Assembly (NCBI GenBank): GCA_030680175.1
Contig: JAUXWO010000076.1
Span: 1-64,000 of the forward strand
Length of the DNA: 64,000 nt
Direction of reading: 5' to 3'
From: Vicinamibacterales bacterium
GTDB taxonomy: Bacteria; Acidobacteriota; Vicinamibacteria; Vicinamibacterales; UBA2999
The notes under the pieces are model-generated. The model ran no database searches and was not told where the DNA came from. It saw nothing but the letters and a program-made list of their open reading frames with translations. The position numbers and the translations under genes were made by a program. Below, one piece after another: positions 9,506 through 18,448 of the stretch. The first letter of the stretch is position 1, and each line of letters starts with the position of its first letter.

Positions 9506-11905
9506 GTGCAAGGAGCCACAGGCCTGCGACATCCCCATTTGATCCGTCTAGCCCCGCCGAGTCCCTTGCCGATCAGCCAGCCGCCTCGTTCGTCCCTTGC
9601 CCTCGTCCTGCGCCGTGTCCTGCCGTGCGTGGCCGCCTGCACCCTGATCCTCGCGGGCCTGCCCGCCCGGTCTGCGGCGCAGCCGGCCGCCGGGGGCGCC
9701 GTCGTCATCGACGGGTCGCCGCGGCCGGTGCCGCCCGAAACCATCACGCGTGACGCGTTGCGCCGTCCCACGGTGCGCGCCATCAAGCTGACGGAACCGC
9801 TCAGGGTCGACGGGCAGCTCGACGAGGCGATCTACAGCACCGTGCCGCCCTTCGGCGGGTTCATCCAGGTCGTGCCGGAGACGGGGGCGGAGGCGTCGGA
9901 GCGCACCGACGTGTGGATCTCGTTCGACGACAGCCATATCTACGTGTCGGCCCGCGTGTGGGATTCGGCCCCGCCGGAGCAGTGGGTGGCGAACGAGCTC
10001 CGGCGTGACACGAACCAGCTGCGCAACAACGATCACCTCGGCGTCATGTTCGACACGTTCTACGATCGGCGCAGCGGGTTCATGTTCTACAGCAATCCGC
10101 TCGGCGCGCTCGCCGACTATTCGGTGATCGACGAGGGGCAGTCGAACACGGACTGGAATCCGGTCTGGGAGGTGCGGACGGGGCGCTTCGAGGGGGGCTG
10201 GACGATCGAGATGGCCATCCCCTTCAAGACGCTGCGCTACCGCTCCGGCACGAACCAGACCTGGGGCATCCAGATGCGGCGGTCGATCCGGCGCAAGAAC
10301 GAGTGGGCCTACCTGTCGCCCGCGCCGGCCTCCATGGCCGGTCCGCAGGCGTTGAACCGCATCTCCGCGGCGGGCACGCTGGTCGGCCTCGACCTGCCCG
10401 CCGCCAGCAAGAACTTCGAGCTCAAGCCGTACGTCATCGGCCGCAGCGAGACCGACCGGGCACGCGTGCCGTCGCTCTCGAACGACCTGAACGCGGCCTT
10501 CGGCGGCGACGTGAAGTACGGCGTCACGGCGAACCTGACCGCGGACTTCACCTTCAACACGGACTTCGCCCAGGTCGAGATCGACGAGCAGCAGGTGAAC
10601 CTGACGCGCTTCAGCCTCTTCTTCCCGGAGAAGCGTGACTTCTTTCTCGAGGGGCGCGGCGTGTTCGACTTCGGCCGCGGGGGCACGGGTGCCGGCGGCC
10701 CCGGCGGGGGCACGAGCGACACGCCGTACCTGTTCTACAGCCGCCGCATCGGGCTGAACGCCGGCCGCGTCGTCCCCATCGATGCCGGCGGCCGCCTCAC
10801 CGGCAAGGTCGGGAACTTCGGTGTGGGCGTGATGAACATCCAGGCCGGCGACGAGGAACTCTCGGGGACGCCGTCGACCAACTTCACCGTGCTCCGCGTG
10901 AAGCGCGACATCCTGCGCCGCAGCACCGTCGGGGCGATGTTCACGAACCGGTCGGTCTCGGCCACGGGCGGCGGCGCCAACCAGGCCTACGGCGTGGACG
11001 GGTCGTTTTCGTTCTACCAGAACGTGACGGCGTCGGCCTACTGGGCGCGCACCGAGTCCGAGGGGCTGGACGGCGACAACGAGAGCTACCAGGCGCGCAT
11101 GAACTACAACGCCGACCGCTACGGCGCTCAGGCCGAGTACCTCAAGGTGGGCGACGCGTTCAACCCCGAGGTCGGATTCCTGCGGCGCGACGACTTCACC
11201 CGGTCGTATGCGCAGCTGCGATTCAGCCCGCGTCCGGCGCGCCTCCGCGCGGTGCGGAAGTTCAGCGTCCAGGCGGACGTCGAGTACTTCGAAAACGGCG
11301 CCGGTGACGTCGAGACGCGCATCCAGTCGGGCCGGTTCAACACCGAGTTCGAGAACAGCGACCAGTTCACCATCAACGTCGACCACACCTACGAGGGGCT
11401 CTTCAGGCCCTTCGCCGTCCGCCCGGGCGTCGTCATTGCCCCAGGGGGATATACGTTCACGGATGCGCGGGTGTCGTACCAGCTCGGGGCGCAACGGCGC
11501 CTGTCGGGCACGTTCGCGCTGCAGCAGGGCGGCTTCTACGACGGCACGATCACCGTGGCCAGCTACAGCGGCGGCCGCGTGAGCGTCAGCCAGCGCTTCT
11601 CGCTGGAGCCGAGCGTCTCGCTCAACAAGGTGGACCTGCCTGCCGGTGAGTTCACGACGACGCTCGTCCGGTCGCGGATCGACTACGGCTTCTCCCCGCG
11701 CATGTTCGCGAGCGCGCTGCTCCAGTACAACTCGAGCGACCGGCTGTTCAGCAGCAACGTACGCTTCCGCTGGGAGTACCGGGCCGGGAGCGAGGTGTTC
11801 CTCGTCTGGACCGACGAACACGACACGCTGCGACGGGTGCAGGGCGGCGGATCGCTTCGCAACCGCGCGTTTGTGGCGAAGGTGACACGCCTGCTGCGAT
11901 TCTAG
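9506..11905 (+). CDS. DUF5916 outer-membrane-type protein
   Basis: 799 residues at most. The GTG at 9506 is the only conventional far-upstream start, but the signal peptide (LRRVLPCVAACTLILAGLPA) begins about 33 residues in, so a shorter TTG/GTG start near 9600 is possible. Residues about 90-240 look like a family-9 carbohydrate-binding fold (VDGQLDEAIYSTVPPFGGF, DDSHIYVSARVWD). The rest matches DUF5916, which predicts a beta-barrel with alternating aromatic strands and a terminal aromatic residue (VTRLLRF). Such proteins are common in Acidobacteriota and Bacteroidota; the ligand is unknown. Confidence 0.8.
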   Translation: MQGATGLRHPHLIRLAPPSPLPISQPPRSSLALVLRRVLPCVAACTLILAGLPARSAAQPAAGGAVVIDGSPRPVPPETITRDALRRPTVRAIKLTEPLRVDGQLDEAIYSTVPPFGGFIQVVPETGAEASERTDVWISFDDSHIYVSARVWDSAPPEQWVANELRRDTNQLRNNDHLGVMFDTFYDRRSGFMFYSNPLGALADYSVIDEGQSNTDWNPVWEVRTGRFEGGWTIEMAIPFKTLRYRSGTNQTWGIQMRRSIRRKNEWAYLSPAPASMAGPQALNRISAAGTLVGLDLPAASKNFELKPYVIGRSETDRARVPSLSNDLNAAFGGDVKYGVTANLTADFTFNTDFAQVEIDEQQVNLTRFSLFFPEKRDFFLEGRGVFDFGRGGTGAGGPGGGTSDTPYLFYSRRIGLNAGRVVPIDAGGRLTGKVGNFGVGVMNIQAGDEELSGTPSTNFTVLRVKRDILRRSTVGAMFTNRSVSATGGGANQAYGVDGSFSFYQNVTASAYWARTESEGLDGDNESYQARMNYNADRYGAQAEYLKVGDAFNPEVGFLRRDDFTRSYAQLRFSPRPARLRAVRKFSVQADVEYFENGAGDVETRIQSGRFNTEFENSDQFTINVDHTYEGLFRPFAVRPGVVIAPGGYTFTDARVSYQLGAQRRLSGTFALQQGGFYDGTITVASYSGGRVSVSQRFSLEPSVSLNKVDLPAGEFTTTLVRSRIDYGFSPRMFASALLQYNSSDRLFSSNVRFRWEYRAGSEVFLVWTDEHDTLRRVQGGGSLRNRAFVAKVTRLLRF

Positions 11906-11943
11906 GGCCACGACGGGCGCGAAGTCGTGGCAAGATGAGGCCC

Positions 11944-13098
11944 ATGAACCGCCGAGCTGCACTCAAAAGTGGGACCACCGCGGCGCTGGGCCTCGTCCTC
12001 GGGGGCTGCGCGACGCGGCCCGCGGCCACAGTGGCGCCCGTGCGGGCGGCCCGTCCGATGGTGCGCCTGCCGCGCGTCCACGCCTCGCTCGAACGCGTGA
12101 TTCGCACGACGGTCGGCCTCCGGCCGTATCGTCCGTCGGGCTTCGTGCTCAGGGCCGAGCGCCTCGACGACACGACCCTGGTGCACAACTACGGGCACGG
12201 GGGCGCCGGCTGGTCGCTCTCGTGGGGCACGGGCCTGATGGCCACGGAGCTGGCGCTCGAGACGGGCCACCGCCGCGCCGTCGTGATTGGCGCCGGCGTC
12301 GTCGGCCTCACCACGGCGCTGCAGCTCCAGCGGCGCGGCGTCGACGTCACCATCTACGCCGCGAGCCTCCCGCCGGAGACGACCTCGAACATGGCGCTGG
12401 CCGGCTTCACGCCGACCTCGGGGCTCGTGAACTTCGCGACCCGGTCCCCGGCGTGGGAGGCGCAGTTCCGCCGCGCGGTGACCATCGCCTACCGTCACTG
12501 GCAGCTGCTGGTGGGGCCGCACTGGGGCGTCTCGTGGGTCCCGAACTACGCGCCGACCGACACTGCCGGGTCGGCCGCCGGGGCCAACCCGCTGCTCCCG
12601 GACGAGGTGCGGGCCGCGCGCGAGCTGCTCGGACCCGGCGAGCATCCCTTTCCGATGACGTACGCGGTGCGCCGCGACGAGATGCGCTTCGAGCCGTCGA
12701 TCTTCCTCGACGCCGCCCTGCGCGATTTCCTCGTCCTCGGCGGCCGCGTGGTGGTCCGGCGCTTCGCGTCGCTGCGCGAGGTGGCGGCGCTCGGCGCGCC
12801 CGTGGTGGTCAACTGCGCGGGGCTCGGCGCGCGGGATCTCGTCGGCGACCAGGAGCTCACGCCCCTGCGCGGGCAACTCGTGGTGCTCGTGCCGCAGCCG
12901 GAGGTCCAGTACGCCACCAATGGCGGCGTCCGGACCGACCGCAACACCCCGGGCGGCTTCCTCCACATGATGCCGCGCAGCGACGGGATCATCCTCGGCG
13001 GGACCTCCGAAGAAGGCGAGTGGTCGCTCGAACCAGACCCGGCGGAAATCCGCCGCGTGGTCGAGCGCCACGTCGAGCTGTTCGACTCCATGCGCTGA
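11944..13098 (+). CDS. D-amino-acid-oxidase-like flavoprotein, permuted
   Basis: 384 residues from ATG 11944 (agg 5 bp upstream); ATG 11935 is the alternative. N-terminus: twin arginines (NRRAALKSG) and lipobox LGGC at Cys22, so a Tat-exported lipoprotein. Residues 58-96 hold GLRPYRPSGF and HNYGHGGAGW, motifs that form the C-terminal end of ordinary D-amino-acid oxidases. The FAD-binding VVIGAGVVGL follows at about 113. The protein ends after GIILGGTSEEGEWS and VVERHVELF, the segment that normally precedes GLRPYRP. The order is therefore that of a circular permutation. Oxidase activity on a D-amino or D-aspartyl-type substrate is inferred from the family. Confidence 0.75.
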   Translation: MNRRAALKSGTTAALGLVLGGCATRPAATVAPVRAARPMVRLPRVHASLERVIRTTVGLRPYRPSGFVLRAERLDDTTLVHNYGHGGAGWSLSWGTGLMATELALETGHRRAVVIGAGVVGLTTALQLQRRGVDVTIYAASLPPETTSNMALAGFTPTSGLVNFATRSPAWEAQFRRAVTIAYRHWQLLVGPHWGVSWVPNYAPTDTAGSAAGANPLLPDEVRAARELLGPGEHPFPMTYAVRRDEMRFEPSIFLDAALRDFLVLGGRVVVRRFASLREVAALGAPVVVNCAGLGARDLVGDQELTPLRGQLVVLVPQPEVQYATNGGVRTDRNTPGGFLHMMPRSDGIILGGTSEEGEWSLEPDPAEIRRVVERHVELFDSMR

Positions 13099-13105
13099 TC
13101 GATTC

Positions 13106-13140
13106 ATTGCAGATCGTAGATTGCAGATTGCAGATTGGGC
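13106..13140 (+). repeat. ATTGCAG heptamer array
   Basis: Five 7-bp units (attgcag, atcgtag, attgcag, attgcag, attgggc) starting 8 bp after the oxidase stop. Same family as 3678-3709. Confidence 0.8.
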
Positions 13141-13165
13141 CGGAGCAAGATCAACGGATTGGCTA

Positions 13166-13350
13166 GCCGATAGCCGATAGCCGATAGCCGATAGCCGATC
13201 GCCGAGAGCCGAGAGCCGAGAGCCGAAAGCTGATAGCTGATTGCTGACAGCCGATAGCCGATAGCCGATAGCCGATCGCCGACAGCCGATCGCCGAGAGC
13301 CGATCGCCGAGAGCGGAAAGCCGATTGCTGACAGCCGATAGCCGATAGCG
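13166..13350 (+). repeat. 26-unit GCYGANN heptamer array
   Basis: Twenty-six consecutive 7-bp units plus 3 bases, with no insertion or deletion. The first five positions are almost always GCCGA (GCTGA in five units, GCGGA once); positions 6-7 vary (ta, tc, ga, aa, ca, tt). It fills most of the gap between the oxidase and the next gene and ends 20 bp before that gene's ATG. Shorter arrays of the same family lie at 3750-3808, 17164-17226 and about 24619-24646. Confidence 0.9.
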
Positions 13351-13369
13351 TGTGGACCAGGAGAGACCG

Positions 13370-14233
13370 ATGACGTTCAGGACGTGGGTGGTGGCGGTGG
13401 TGGCGGTGGCGGCGTGTGTGGTGGCGGCGCCTGCCCAGGCGCAGGGACGACTGCCGATTCTCGACGTGTGGGAATCGGGGAAGACGGCATTCGGTGTCTT
13501 CGTGCCGAATGAGAACCCCGCGCCGCCGCGTGGACAGGGCGGGCCGCCGGCGCCCGGCACCCCGCGCCCGGCGCCGCTGTACACGCGCGAGGGTGGCGAG
13601 CGGCTCGCGATGAACCCGCTCTATGACTATGTCTTCCTCAACCTCGAAGGCAGCTACGACCCCGACGCCATCACGGCGATCGCCGAAGGCCTGCGGAGTC
13701 CGAAGGCCGTGGGTCGCAAGATGCTGCTCGTTCGCATCCCGACCGTCGAGGCGGCAGGCGCCGAGGTGACACGGGCGCGGATCAAGGAAGTGTTTGCGCG
13801 CGGCGCCGACGGCGTCACGGTGCCGCACGTGCGCAGCGTCGAGGAGGCGCAGCTCGTTGCCGGGTTCTTCAAGGAGACCGGCGTGAACATCTGGACGCCG
13901 AAGAACCGCGGCGGGGACAAGCTGGCGATGATCATGATCGAGGATCCGGACGCCCTGGCGCAGGCAGCGCAGATCGCGGACACGCCCGGCATCAGCATCC
14001 TCGCGTGCGGGATCGGCAGCCTGACCGGTGCGCTCAAGGGCGACCGCGTGGCCGCGGAAGCCGGCAACCAGGCCATCCTGGCCGAGAGCAAGCGCGTCGG
14101 CCTGCCCAACATGCTCACCGCCTCCCCGGCCGACGTCGAGAAGCGCGTCGCCGAAGGCTTCCTTGCGCTGCTCGGACAGGGGCCGCCGGCCGAGGAGATG
14201 ATCAGGCTTGGGCGGAAGGCGGCAGGCAGATAG
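13370..14233 (+). CDS. Secreted HpcH/HpaI aldolase-family protein
   Basis: 287 residues from ATG 13370, preceded by ggagag. A signal peptide (VVAVVAVAACVVAAPAQA) is followed by a Pro/Gly-rich linker (residues 45-65). The remainder follows the HpcH/HpaI aldolase/citrate-lyase pattern: FLNLEGSYDP, a conserved R in LVRIPTVEA, GADGVTVPHVRSVEEA and the metal-ligand region MIMIEDPDAL. The family cleaves or forms C-C bonds of oxo-acids with a divalent metal, normally in the cytoplasm, so a signal peptide is unusual. No neighbouring pathway gene indicates the substrate. Confidence 0.75.
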   Translation: MTFRTWVVAVVAVAACVVAAPAQAQGRLPILDVWESGKTAFGVFVPNENPAPPRGQGGPPAPGTPRPAPLYTREGGERLAMNPLYDYVFLNLEGSYDPDAITAIAEGLRSPKAVGRKMLLVRIPTVEAAGAEVTRARIKEVFARGADGVTVPHVRSVEEAQLVAGFFKETGVNIWTPKNRGGDKLAMIMIEDPDALAQAAQIADTPGISILACGIGSLTGALKGDRVAAEAGNQAILAESKRVGLPNMLTASPADVEKRVAEGFLALLGQGPPAEEMIRLGRKAAGR

Positions 14234-14433
14234 ATAGATCACGACATCTGCTGACGTGGTGATGTCGTGATGTGGTGATCTCGGATGTGCGATGTCAGAT
14301 GTCAGATCTATCTCGTGATCTCATGTGCGCATCGCGGCCGCGCGGCGGTCGCGAGATCAGAAGCTGGATTGACCGATCTTCACATCGACGCATTCGATCA
14401 CCACATCACCACATCACGACATCGTCAGATGTA
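14234..14433 (+). repeat. 8-bp-period repeat-rich gap
   Basis: Right after the TAG stop come TAGATAGATCACGAC and octamer runs such as GTGATGTC GTGATGTG GTGATCTC (about 14258-14282) and ACCACATC ACCACATC ACGACATC (about 14399-14423). The two runs are reverse complements in character, so a long hairpin could form across the gap between the two convergent genes. No gene seen. Confidence 0.65.
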
Positions 14434-16293
14434 TCATCGCCTTAGCCCCATCCTGGTGAGCAGCGCCTCGAATCGGGGCTCGCGTCGCAGTGGCACCCAG
14501 GCTGGATCGACACCGAGAAAGACCATTCGCACATCCTTCTCCGCGTAGGCGCGCTCGAGCCAGGTCAGCGCCTGCAGCCGGTCGCCCAGCCCGAGGTGCA
14601 CGAGCGCGACGAGAGACGGCGGGGCCGCGGCGTGCTCAGTCCGCGTCAGCATTCCAAGGATCGCCTGTGCCCGCCCCGGGTCTCCTGCCACGGCATGAGC
14701 GTGGCCTTCGAGGGCCAGCGGTGCCCAGACACCGCCCCCGCCGCCGGCCTTCTGGAACGAGGCGATGGCCTCCTCGATCTGACGGGCGTCGAGCTGCAGC
14801 TGGCCGAGGACGCTGTGGGCAATCCAGAACCCCGGGTTCGTTTCGATGAGGCCCCGCAGCTGGCCCGCGGCCTCGTCGACACGACCCGCGTGAAAGAGGA
14901 ACTGGCCGCGCAACGTGCCGGCCAGGGGCGACAGCGGGTCGGCGGCGAGCGCCTGATCGACCTGGGTGATCGCTTCCTCGGCACGGCCGGTGTTCGAGAG
15001 CAGGTGTGCATAGCCGAGGCGCGCCGAGAAATCCAGGGGATCGAGCTCGAGCGCGCGTCGGAACTGGCGTTCGCTGGCGGCCCAGTCCCAGTCGTAGTAA
15101 AACGCGACCCAGCCAAGAGCGGTGTAGGCCTCACCAAGGCGGTCGTCGAGCCGCAGCGCTTCGAGCGCAGCCGCCCTGGCCCGCATCATCGGTTCCCTCG
15201 GGGAGGCGTCGGTGGCAATGGGCACGCGGCTGAGCGTGTCGGCCAGCCCCGCATGAGCTCGCGCAAACCCTCGATCGAGTTGCACGGCCTGCTCGAACAT
15301 CTCGATGGCGTTGCGCGGCTGCGCGAGGCTGATGAAGAAGCGGCCCCGCAGATAGGCCTCGTACGCGGCCGGGTTCGTCGTCGGGGAACGCGTGACGCTC
15401 GCTGACTCCTCCGCGCTCAGCTGCACGGCGAGCTCGCGCGTGATCCGTTCGGAGATGGCATCCTGAATGCTGAAGATGCCTGTGAGCGGCTCGTCGAACT
15501 GGCCGGCCCAGAGCTGTCGCTCGTCGGCCACCCGAACCAGGCGAACGGTGACCCGAATCCGGTCCTCGTCGCGGTGGATGTGGCCATCGAGGATCGCGTC
15601 CACGCCGAGTTCACGGCCAGCCGCCAGCGGGTCCTCTGTGGGATCGCCGAATCGCCGCACGGCCGCGAGTGGGCGCACCGTGAGGTCCCGTAGGTGCCCC
15701 AGCCTGCCGATGAGGCTATCGGCCATCCCGAATTCGAGTGCTTCGTTGCGCGTGCCCGATACCAGCGGCTTGAACGGCAGCACGGCAAGCGTGCGCGGCG
15801 GCGCGAGCGCGCCGGCGTCGTCCGCGGTGCGGAACGAGAACGAGACAGCGAACGCGACCAATGCCGCTGCTGCCGCGCCGATCGCGGCAACCGCCCAGGC
15901 ACGCGTCCGGCGTCCAGGCGCAGCATCCGAGGCGACCTGCACCGAAGCGGCGGGGGCCGCTGCCGTCACGTCGGCGGCGAAACGGTATCCCTGCCCGGAC
16001 ACGGTGACGATGAACCGGTTGTCGCCGGGGGCTTCTCCGAGCACCTGGCGCAACTTGCTGATCGCCTGTCCGAGGTTGTTTTCCTCGACCGCCACATCCG
16101 GCCACAACGCCGTGAGCAGCTCGTCCTTGGTGAGCACCCGTCCGCGATGCTCGACCAGAAACAGCAGCGTGTCGAAGATCTTCGGCGTGAGCGGGACGGG
16201 CTGACCGGCCTTTTCGAGGCGTCGCCTATCAGCGTCCAGACGGAAATCACCGAACAGGTACACGCGAGGCGAGTCGAGATCAGCCGGTTTCAC
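14434..16293 (-). CDS. CadC-like winged-helix regulator with TPR domain
   Basis: 619 residues. Residues 8-105 form an OmpR/PhoB-type winged helix (VYLFGDFRLDADRRRLE; DELLTALWPDVAVEENNL; GQGYRF). A single membrane segment follows near residues 130-155 (AIGAAAAALVAFAVSF). Then comes the FKPL...GMADSLIGRL...DAILDGHIHR domain and a series of tetratricopeptide repeats to the C-terminus (AYTALGWVAFYYDWDWA). This arrangement is that of membrane-anchored one-component regulators: DNA binding inside, TPR sensing outside. No receiver domain is present. It diverges from the secreted protein at 16406, which is a plausible target. Confidence 0.85.
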   Translation of the reverse strand: MKPADLDSPRVYLFGDFRLDADRRRLEKAGQPVPLTPKIFDTLLFLVEHRGRVLTKDELLTALWPDVAVEENNLGQAISKLRQVLGEAPGDNRFIVTVSGQGYRFAADVTAAAPAASVQVASDAAPGRRTRAWAVAAIGAAAAALVAFAVSFSFRTADDAGALAPPRTLAVLPFKPLVSGTRNEALEFGMADSLIGRLGHLRDLTVRPLAAVRRFGDPTEDPLAAGRELGVDAILDGHIHRDEDRIRVTVRLVRVADERQLWAGQFDEPLTGIFSIQDAISERITRELAVQLSAEESASVTRSPTTNPAAYEAYLRGRFFISLAQPRNAIEMFEQAVQLDRGFARAHAGLADTLSRVPIATDASPREPMMRARAAALEALRLDDRLGEAYTALGWVAFYYDWDWAASERQFRRALELDPLDFSARLGYAHLLSNTGRAEEAITQVDQALAADPLSPLAGTLRGQFLFHAGRVDEAAGQLRGLIETNPGFWIAHSVLGQLQLDARQIEEAIASFQKAGGGGGVWAPLALEGHAHAVAGDPGRAQAILGMLTRTEHAAAPPSLVALVHLGLGDRLQALTWLERAYAEKDVRMVFLGVDPAWVPLRREPRFEALLTRMGLRR

Positions 16294-16405
16294 GATTTTC
16301 AGGACCGTTTCACGCCGGAATTAAAGACCTTCATGGGCTCCGCGGTCCAGAGTAACCCCTAACGGCACTCCCCGGGGATGTCTCGGAACGCAAAGGGAGA
16401 GAATC

Positions 16406-16927
16406 ATGAGAACACGCATCGGACGTACGGCTGGTCAACACGTGGCGATCGCAGTGGCCCTGACCATCGGGCTTGGGGCGGGCTCGGTCGTGGCGGCCGG
16501 ACCAGAGTCGCTCGGAGGGGCAGGGAGCCAGTCGCCGGCCGCCACCCTTCAGGGCTCGTGGCGGGTGGAAATCACCGTGCGCCATTGCCTCACAGGCGAC
16601 GCGTTGCTGAGCCCGTTTCCTGCGCTGGCGACGTTCGCGCAGGGCGGGACGGTCACGACTTCGGACGGAGGGATGAGCCCGGCGGCGCGGAGCACCGGCC
16701 TCGGCCTCTGGCAGCGCCTGAGAGGCCGCACCTTCGCGGCCCGCACGGAGGCCTTCACGTTCAGTCCTACCGGCACCCTGAGCGGCCGGCAGCGGATCAC
16801 GCAGGAGATCACGCTCGACCGCGAGGGAGCGACGTTCGAGGCCCAGGTGTCGAGCGAGGTCGTGAACACCATGGGACAAGTCGTGTTCACCGGCTGCGCC
16901 ACATCCGTGGGACGGCGGCTCGACTGA
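16406..16927 (+). CDS. Secreted protein of unknown function
   Basis: 173 residues, ATG with gggagag Shine-Dalgarno 6 bp upstream. A signal peptide spans about residues 1-32. The mature part has two cysteines (HCLTG and TGCAT, residues about 55 and 164) that could form a disulfide, and alternating hydrophobic strands suggesting a small beta-barrel (GSWRVEITVRHC, TFAQGGTVTTSDGG, FEAQVSSEVVN). I do not recognise a named family. It is divergent from the CadC-like regulator, sharing a 112-bp control region. Confidence 0.7.
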   Translation: MRTRIGRTAGQHVAIAVALTIGLGAGSVVAAGPESLGGAGSQSPAATLQGSWRVEITVRHCLTGDALLSPFPALATFAQGGTVTTSDGGMSPAARSTGLGLWQRLRGRTFAARTEAFTFSPTGTLSGRQRITQEITLDREGATFEAQVSSEVVNTMGQVVFTGCATSVGRRLD

Positions 16928-17019
16928 CGTGAGGAGGTGCCCTCATCGGCGCGGCCATGGGGCGGCGCCGGTGAGGCGCCCGCAGACAAACATGTCTCCG
17001 GAATGGACCCTGTCTGATC

Positions 17020-17096
17020 TGGTCGGGGCGACTGGATTCGAACCAGCGACATTCCGCTCCCAAAGCGGACGCTCTACCAGGCTGAGCCACGCCCCG
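17020..17096 (-). tRNA. tRNA-Pro (anticodon UGG)
   Basis: Complete cloverleaf on the minus strand: 7-bp acceptor stem CGGGGCG/CGCCCCG, D-arm GGCTCAGCCTGGTAGAGC, anticodon stem TCCGC/GCGGA around TTTGGGA (anticodon TGG), T-loop GTTCGAATCC, discriminator A and an encoded CCA. No integrase or repeated 3' end is seen beside it. Confidence 0.95.
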
Positions 17097-17163
17097 ACCC
17101 GGGATCCATTCTAGCCGCCTTCGCCCCGACCTCAAAGAAGGCGGCAGAAGCCGGGAGCTGGTC

Positions 17164-17226
17164 GCTGATCGCCGAAAGCCGACAGCCGATCGCTGACAGC
17201 CGATCGCTGACAGGCGAGCGCTGACA
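17164..17226 (+). repeat. Nine-unit GCYGANN heptamer array
   Basis: Nine 7-bp units in register (gctgatc, gccgaaa, gccgaca, gccgatc, gctgaca, gccgatc, gctgaca, ggcgagc, gctgaca), between the tRNA and the radical SAM gene. Confidence 0.85.
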
Positions 17227-17302
17227 GCGCCGCGCCGAAGGCGCGGCGCCTCCGTATGACTGGCGTCATACCCTCCGTCTCCCTCCCGGGGAACGATGGA
17301 GC

Positions 17303-18448
17303 ATGTCTGCCTCCCCGGCCCCCCTTGTCCCGCAGCCGGCGCCCGGCGGCCCGCGCCGGTTCCCCTCCGACTTCGCCGCCGCCCCCTTCATTGTCATCTG
17401 GGAGGCGACGCGTGCGTGTGCGCTGGCGTGTGTGCACTGCCGCGCCGATGCCATCCCGCGACGCGACCCGAACGAGCTGACGACGGTCGAGGCGTGCGGG
17501 CTGATCGACCAGGTGAAGGCATTCGGCGAGCCCTCGCCGCTCTTCGTGCTCACCGGCGGCGACCCGATGTGGCGCAAGGACCTCGTGGAGATCGTCGGCT
17601 ACGCCACCGCGCAGGGGGTGAGCGTCGCGCTGACGCCGAGCGGCACCGGGGCGCCGACGAAGGCGCGCCTCGCGGAGCTGCAGCAGGCGGGGCTGAGCCG
17701 GGTGGCCGTCAGCCTCGACGGGCCGGACGCCGCCACGCACGATCTGTTTCGCGGCGTGCGCGGTTCGTACATGTACACGATGAAGATCATCGACGCGGTG
17801 GCCGAGCTCGGGCTGCCGCTGCAGATCAACACGACCGTGAGCCGCACGACGCTCCCGCGCCTGCGCGCGATGGCGGCGCGGGTGGCGGAGTTCCCGCTGA
17901 CGCTCTGGGCCGTGTTCTTCCTCATCCAGACCGGCCGCGGCCGCGACCTCGACCAGATCTCGTCGGCGGAGTGCGAGGATGTCCTGGTGTGGCTGGACGA
18001 GCTGTCGTCGCGCGTGCCCTTCGGGATCAAGACGACGGAGGCGCCGCACTATCGCCGGGTCATCTGGCAGGCCGAGCAGGCCCGCGCGGCCGCCGGCACG
18101 CCACAGGCGGCCGGCGTGTTCCGCCGACCCCAGCTGCGCGCCACGCGCGCGGTGAACGACGGCAACGGGTTCGTCTTCATCGACCATGTCGGCGCGATCT
18201 ACCCGAGCGGCTTCCTGCCGATGCCCTGCGGCAGCGTCCGGACGGCGCAGCTCGCCGACGTGTATCGCGACCACCCGGTCTTCACGCACCTCCGGAACGC
18301 CGACGGGTTCGGCGGCCGCTGTGGCCGCTGCGAGTTCCGCGAGCTGTGCGGCGGCTCCCGCTCCCGCGCCTACGCCGCCACCGGCAACGCCCTCGGCGAA
18401 GATCCGCTGTGCAGTTACGAACCGAAGACGAATCTGGTGATCTCGTGA
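17303..18448 (+). CDS. Radical SAM/SPASM protein (TIGR04053-like)
   Basis: 381 residues. The [4Fe-4S] motif CALACVHC (Cys39, 43, 46) follows PFIVIWEATRA, and the SAM-binding GGDPMW lies near residue 95. The C-terminal SPASM region carries CGSV..., CGRCEFRELCGG and a final DPLCSYEP cysteine, for auxiliary clusters. The sequence resembles the TIGR04053 group related to haem-d1/AhbD-type enzymes, but the substrate is not known. The gene is alone between the tRNA and a repeat-rich gap; its TGA stop lies within an octamer array. Confidence 0.85.
   Translation: MSASPAPLVPQPAPGGPRRFPSDFAAAPFIVIWEATRACALACVHCRADAIPRRDPNELTTVEACGLIDQVKAFGEPSPLFVLTGGDPMWRKDLVEIVGYATAQGVSVALTPSGTGAPTKARLAELQQAGLSRVAVSLDGPDAATHDLFRGVRGSYMYTMKIIDAVAELGLPLQINTTVSRTTLPRLRAMAARVAEFPLTLWAVFFLIQTGRGRDLDQISSAECEDVLVWLDELSSRVPFGIKTTEAPHYRRVIWQAEQARAAAGTPQAAGVFRRPQLRATRAVNDGNGFVFIDHVGAIYPSGFLPMPCGSVRTAQLADVYRDHPVFTHLRNADGFGGRCGRCEFRELCGGSRSRAYAATGNALGEDPLCSYEPKTNLVIS

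Noticed and set aside
13166-13350. CRISPR array
   Set aside because: Period is 7 bp with no spacers and no cas genes; it is a tandem heptamer array.
17020-17096. Integration site at tRNA-Pro
   Set aside because: No integrase, no duplicated 3' end and no foreign gene content around it.
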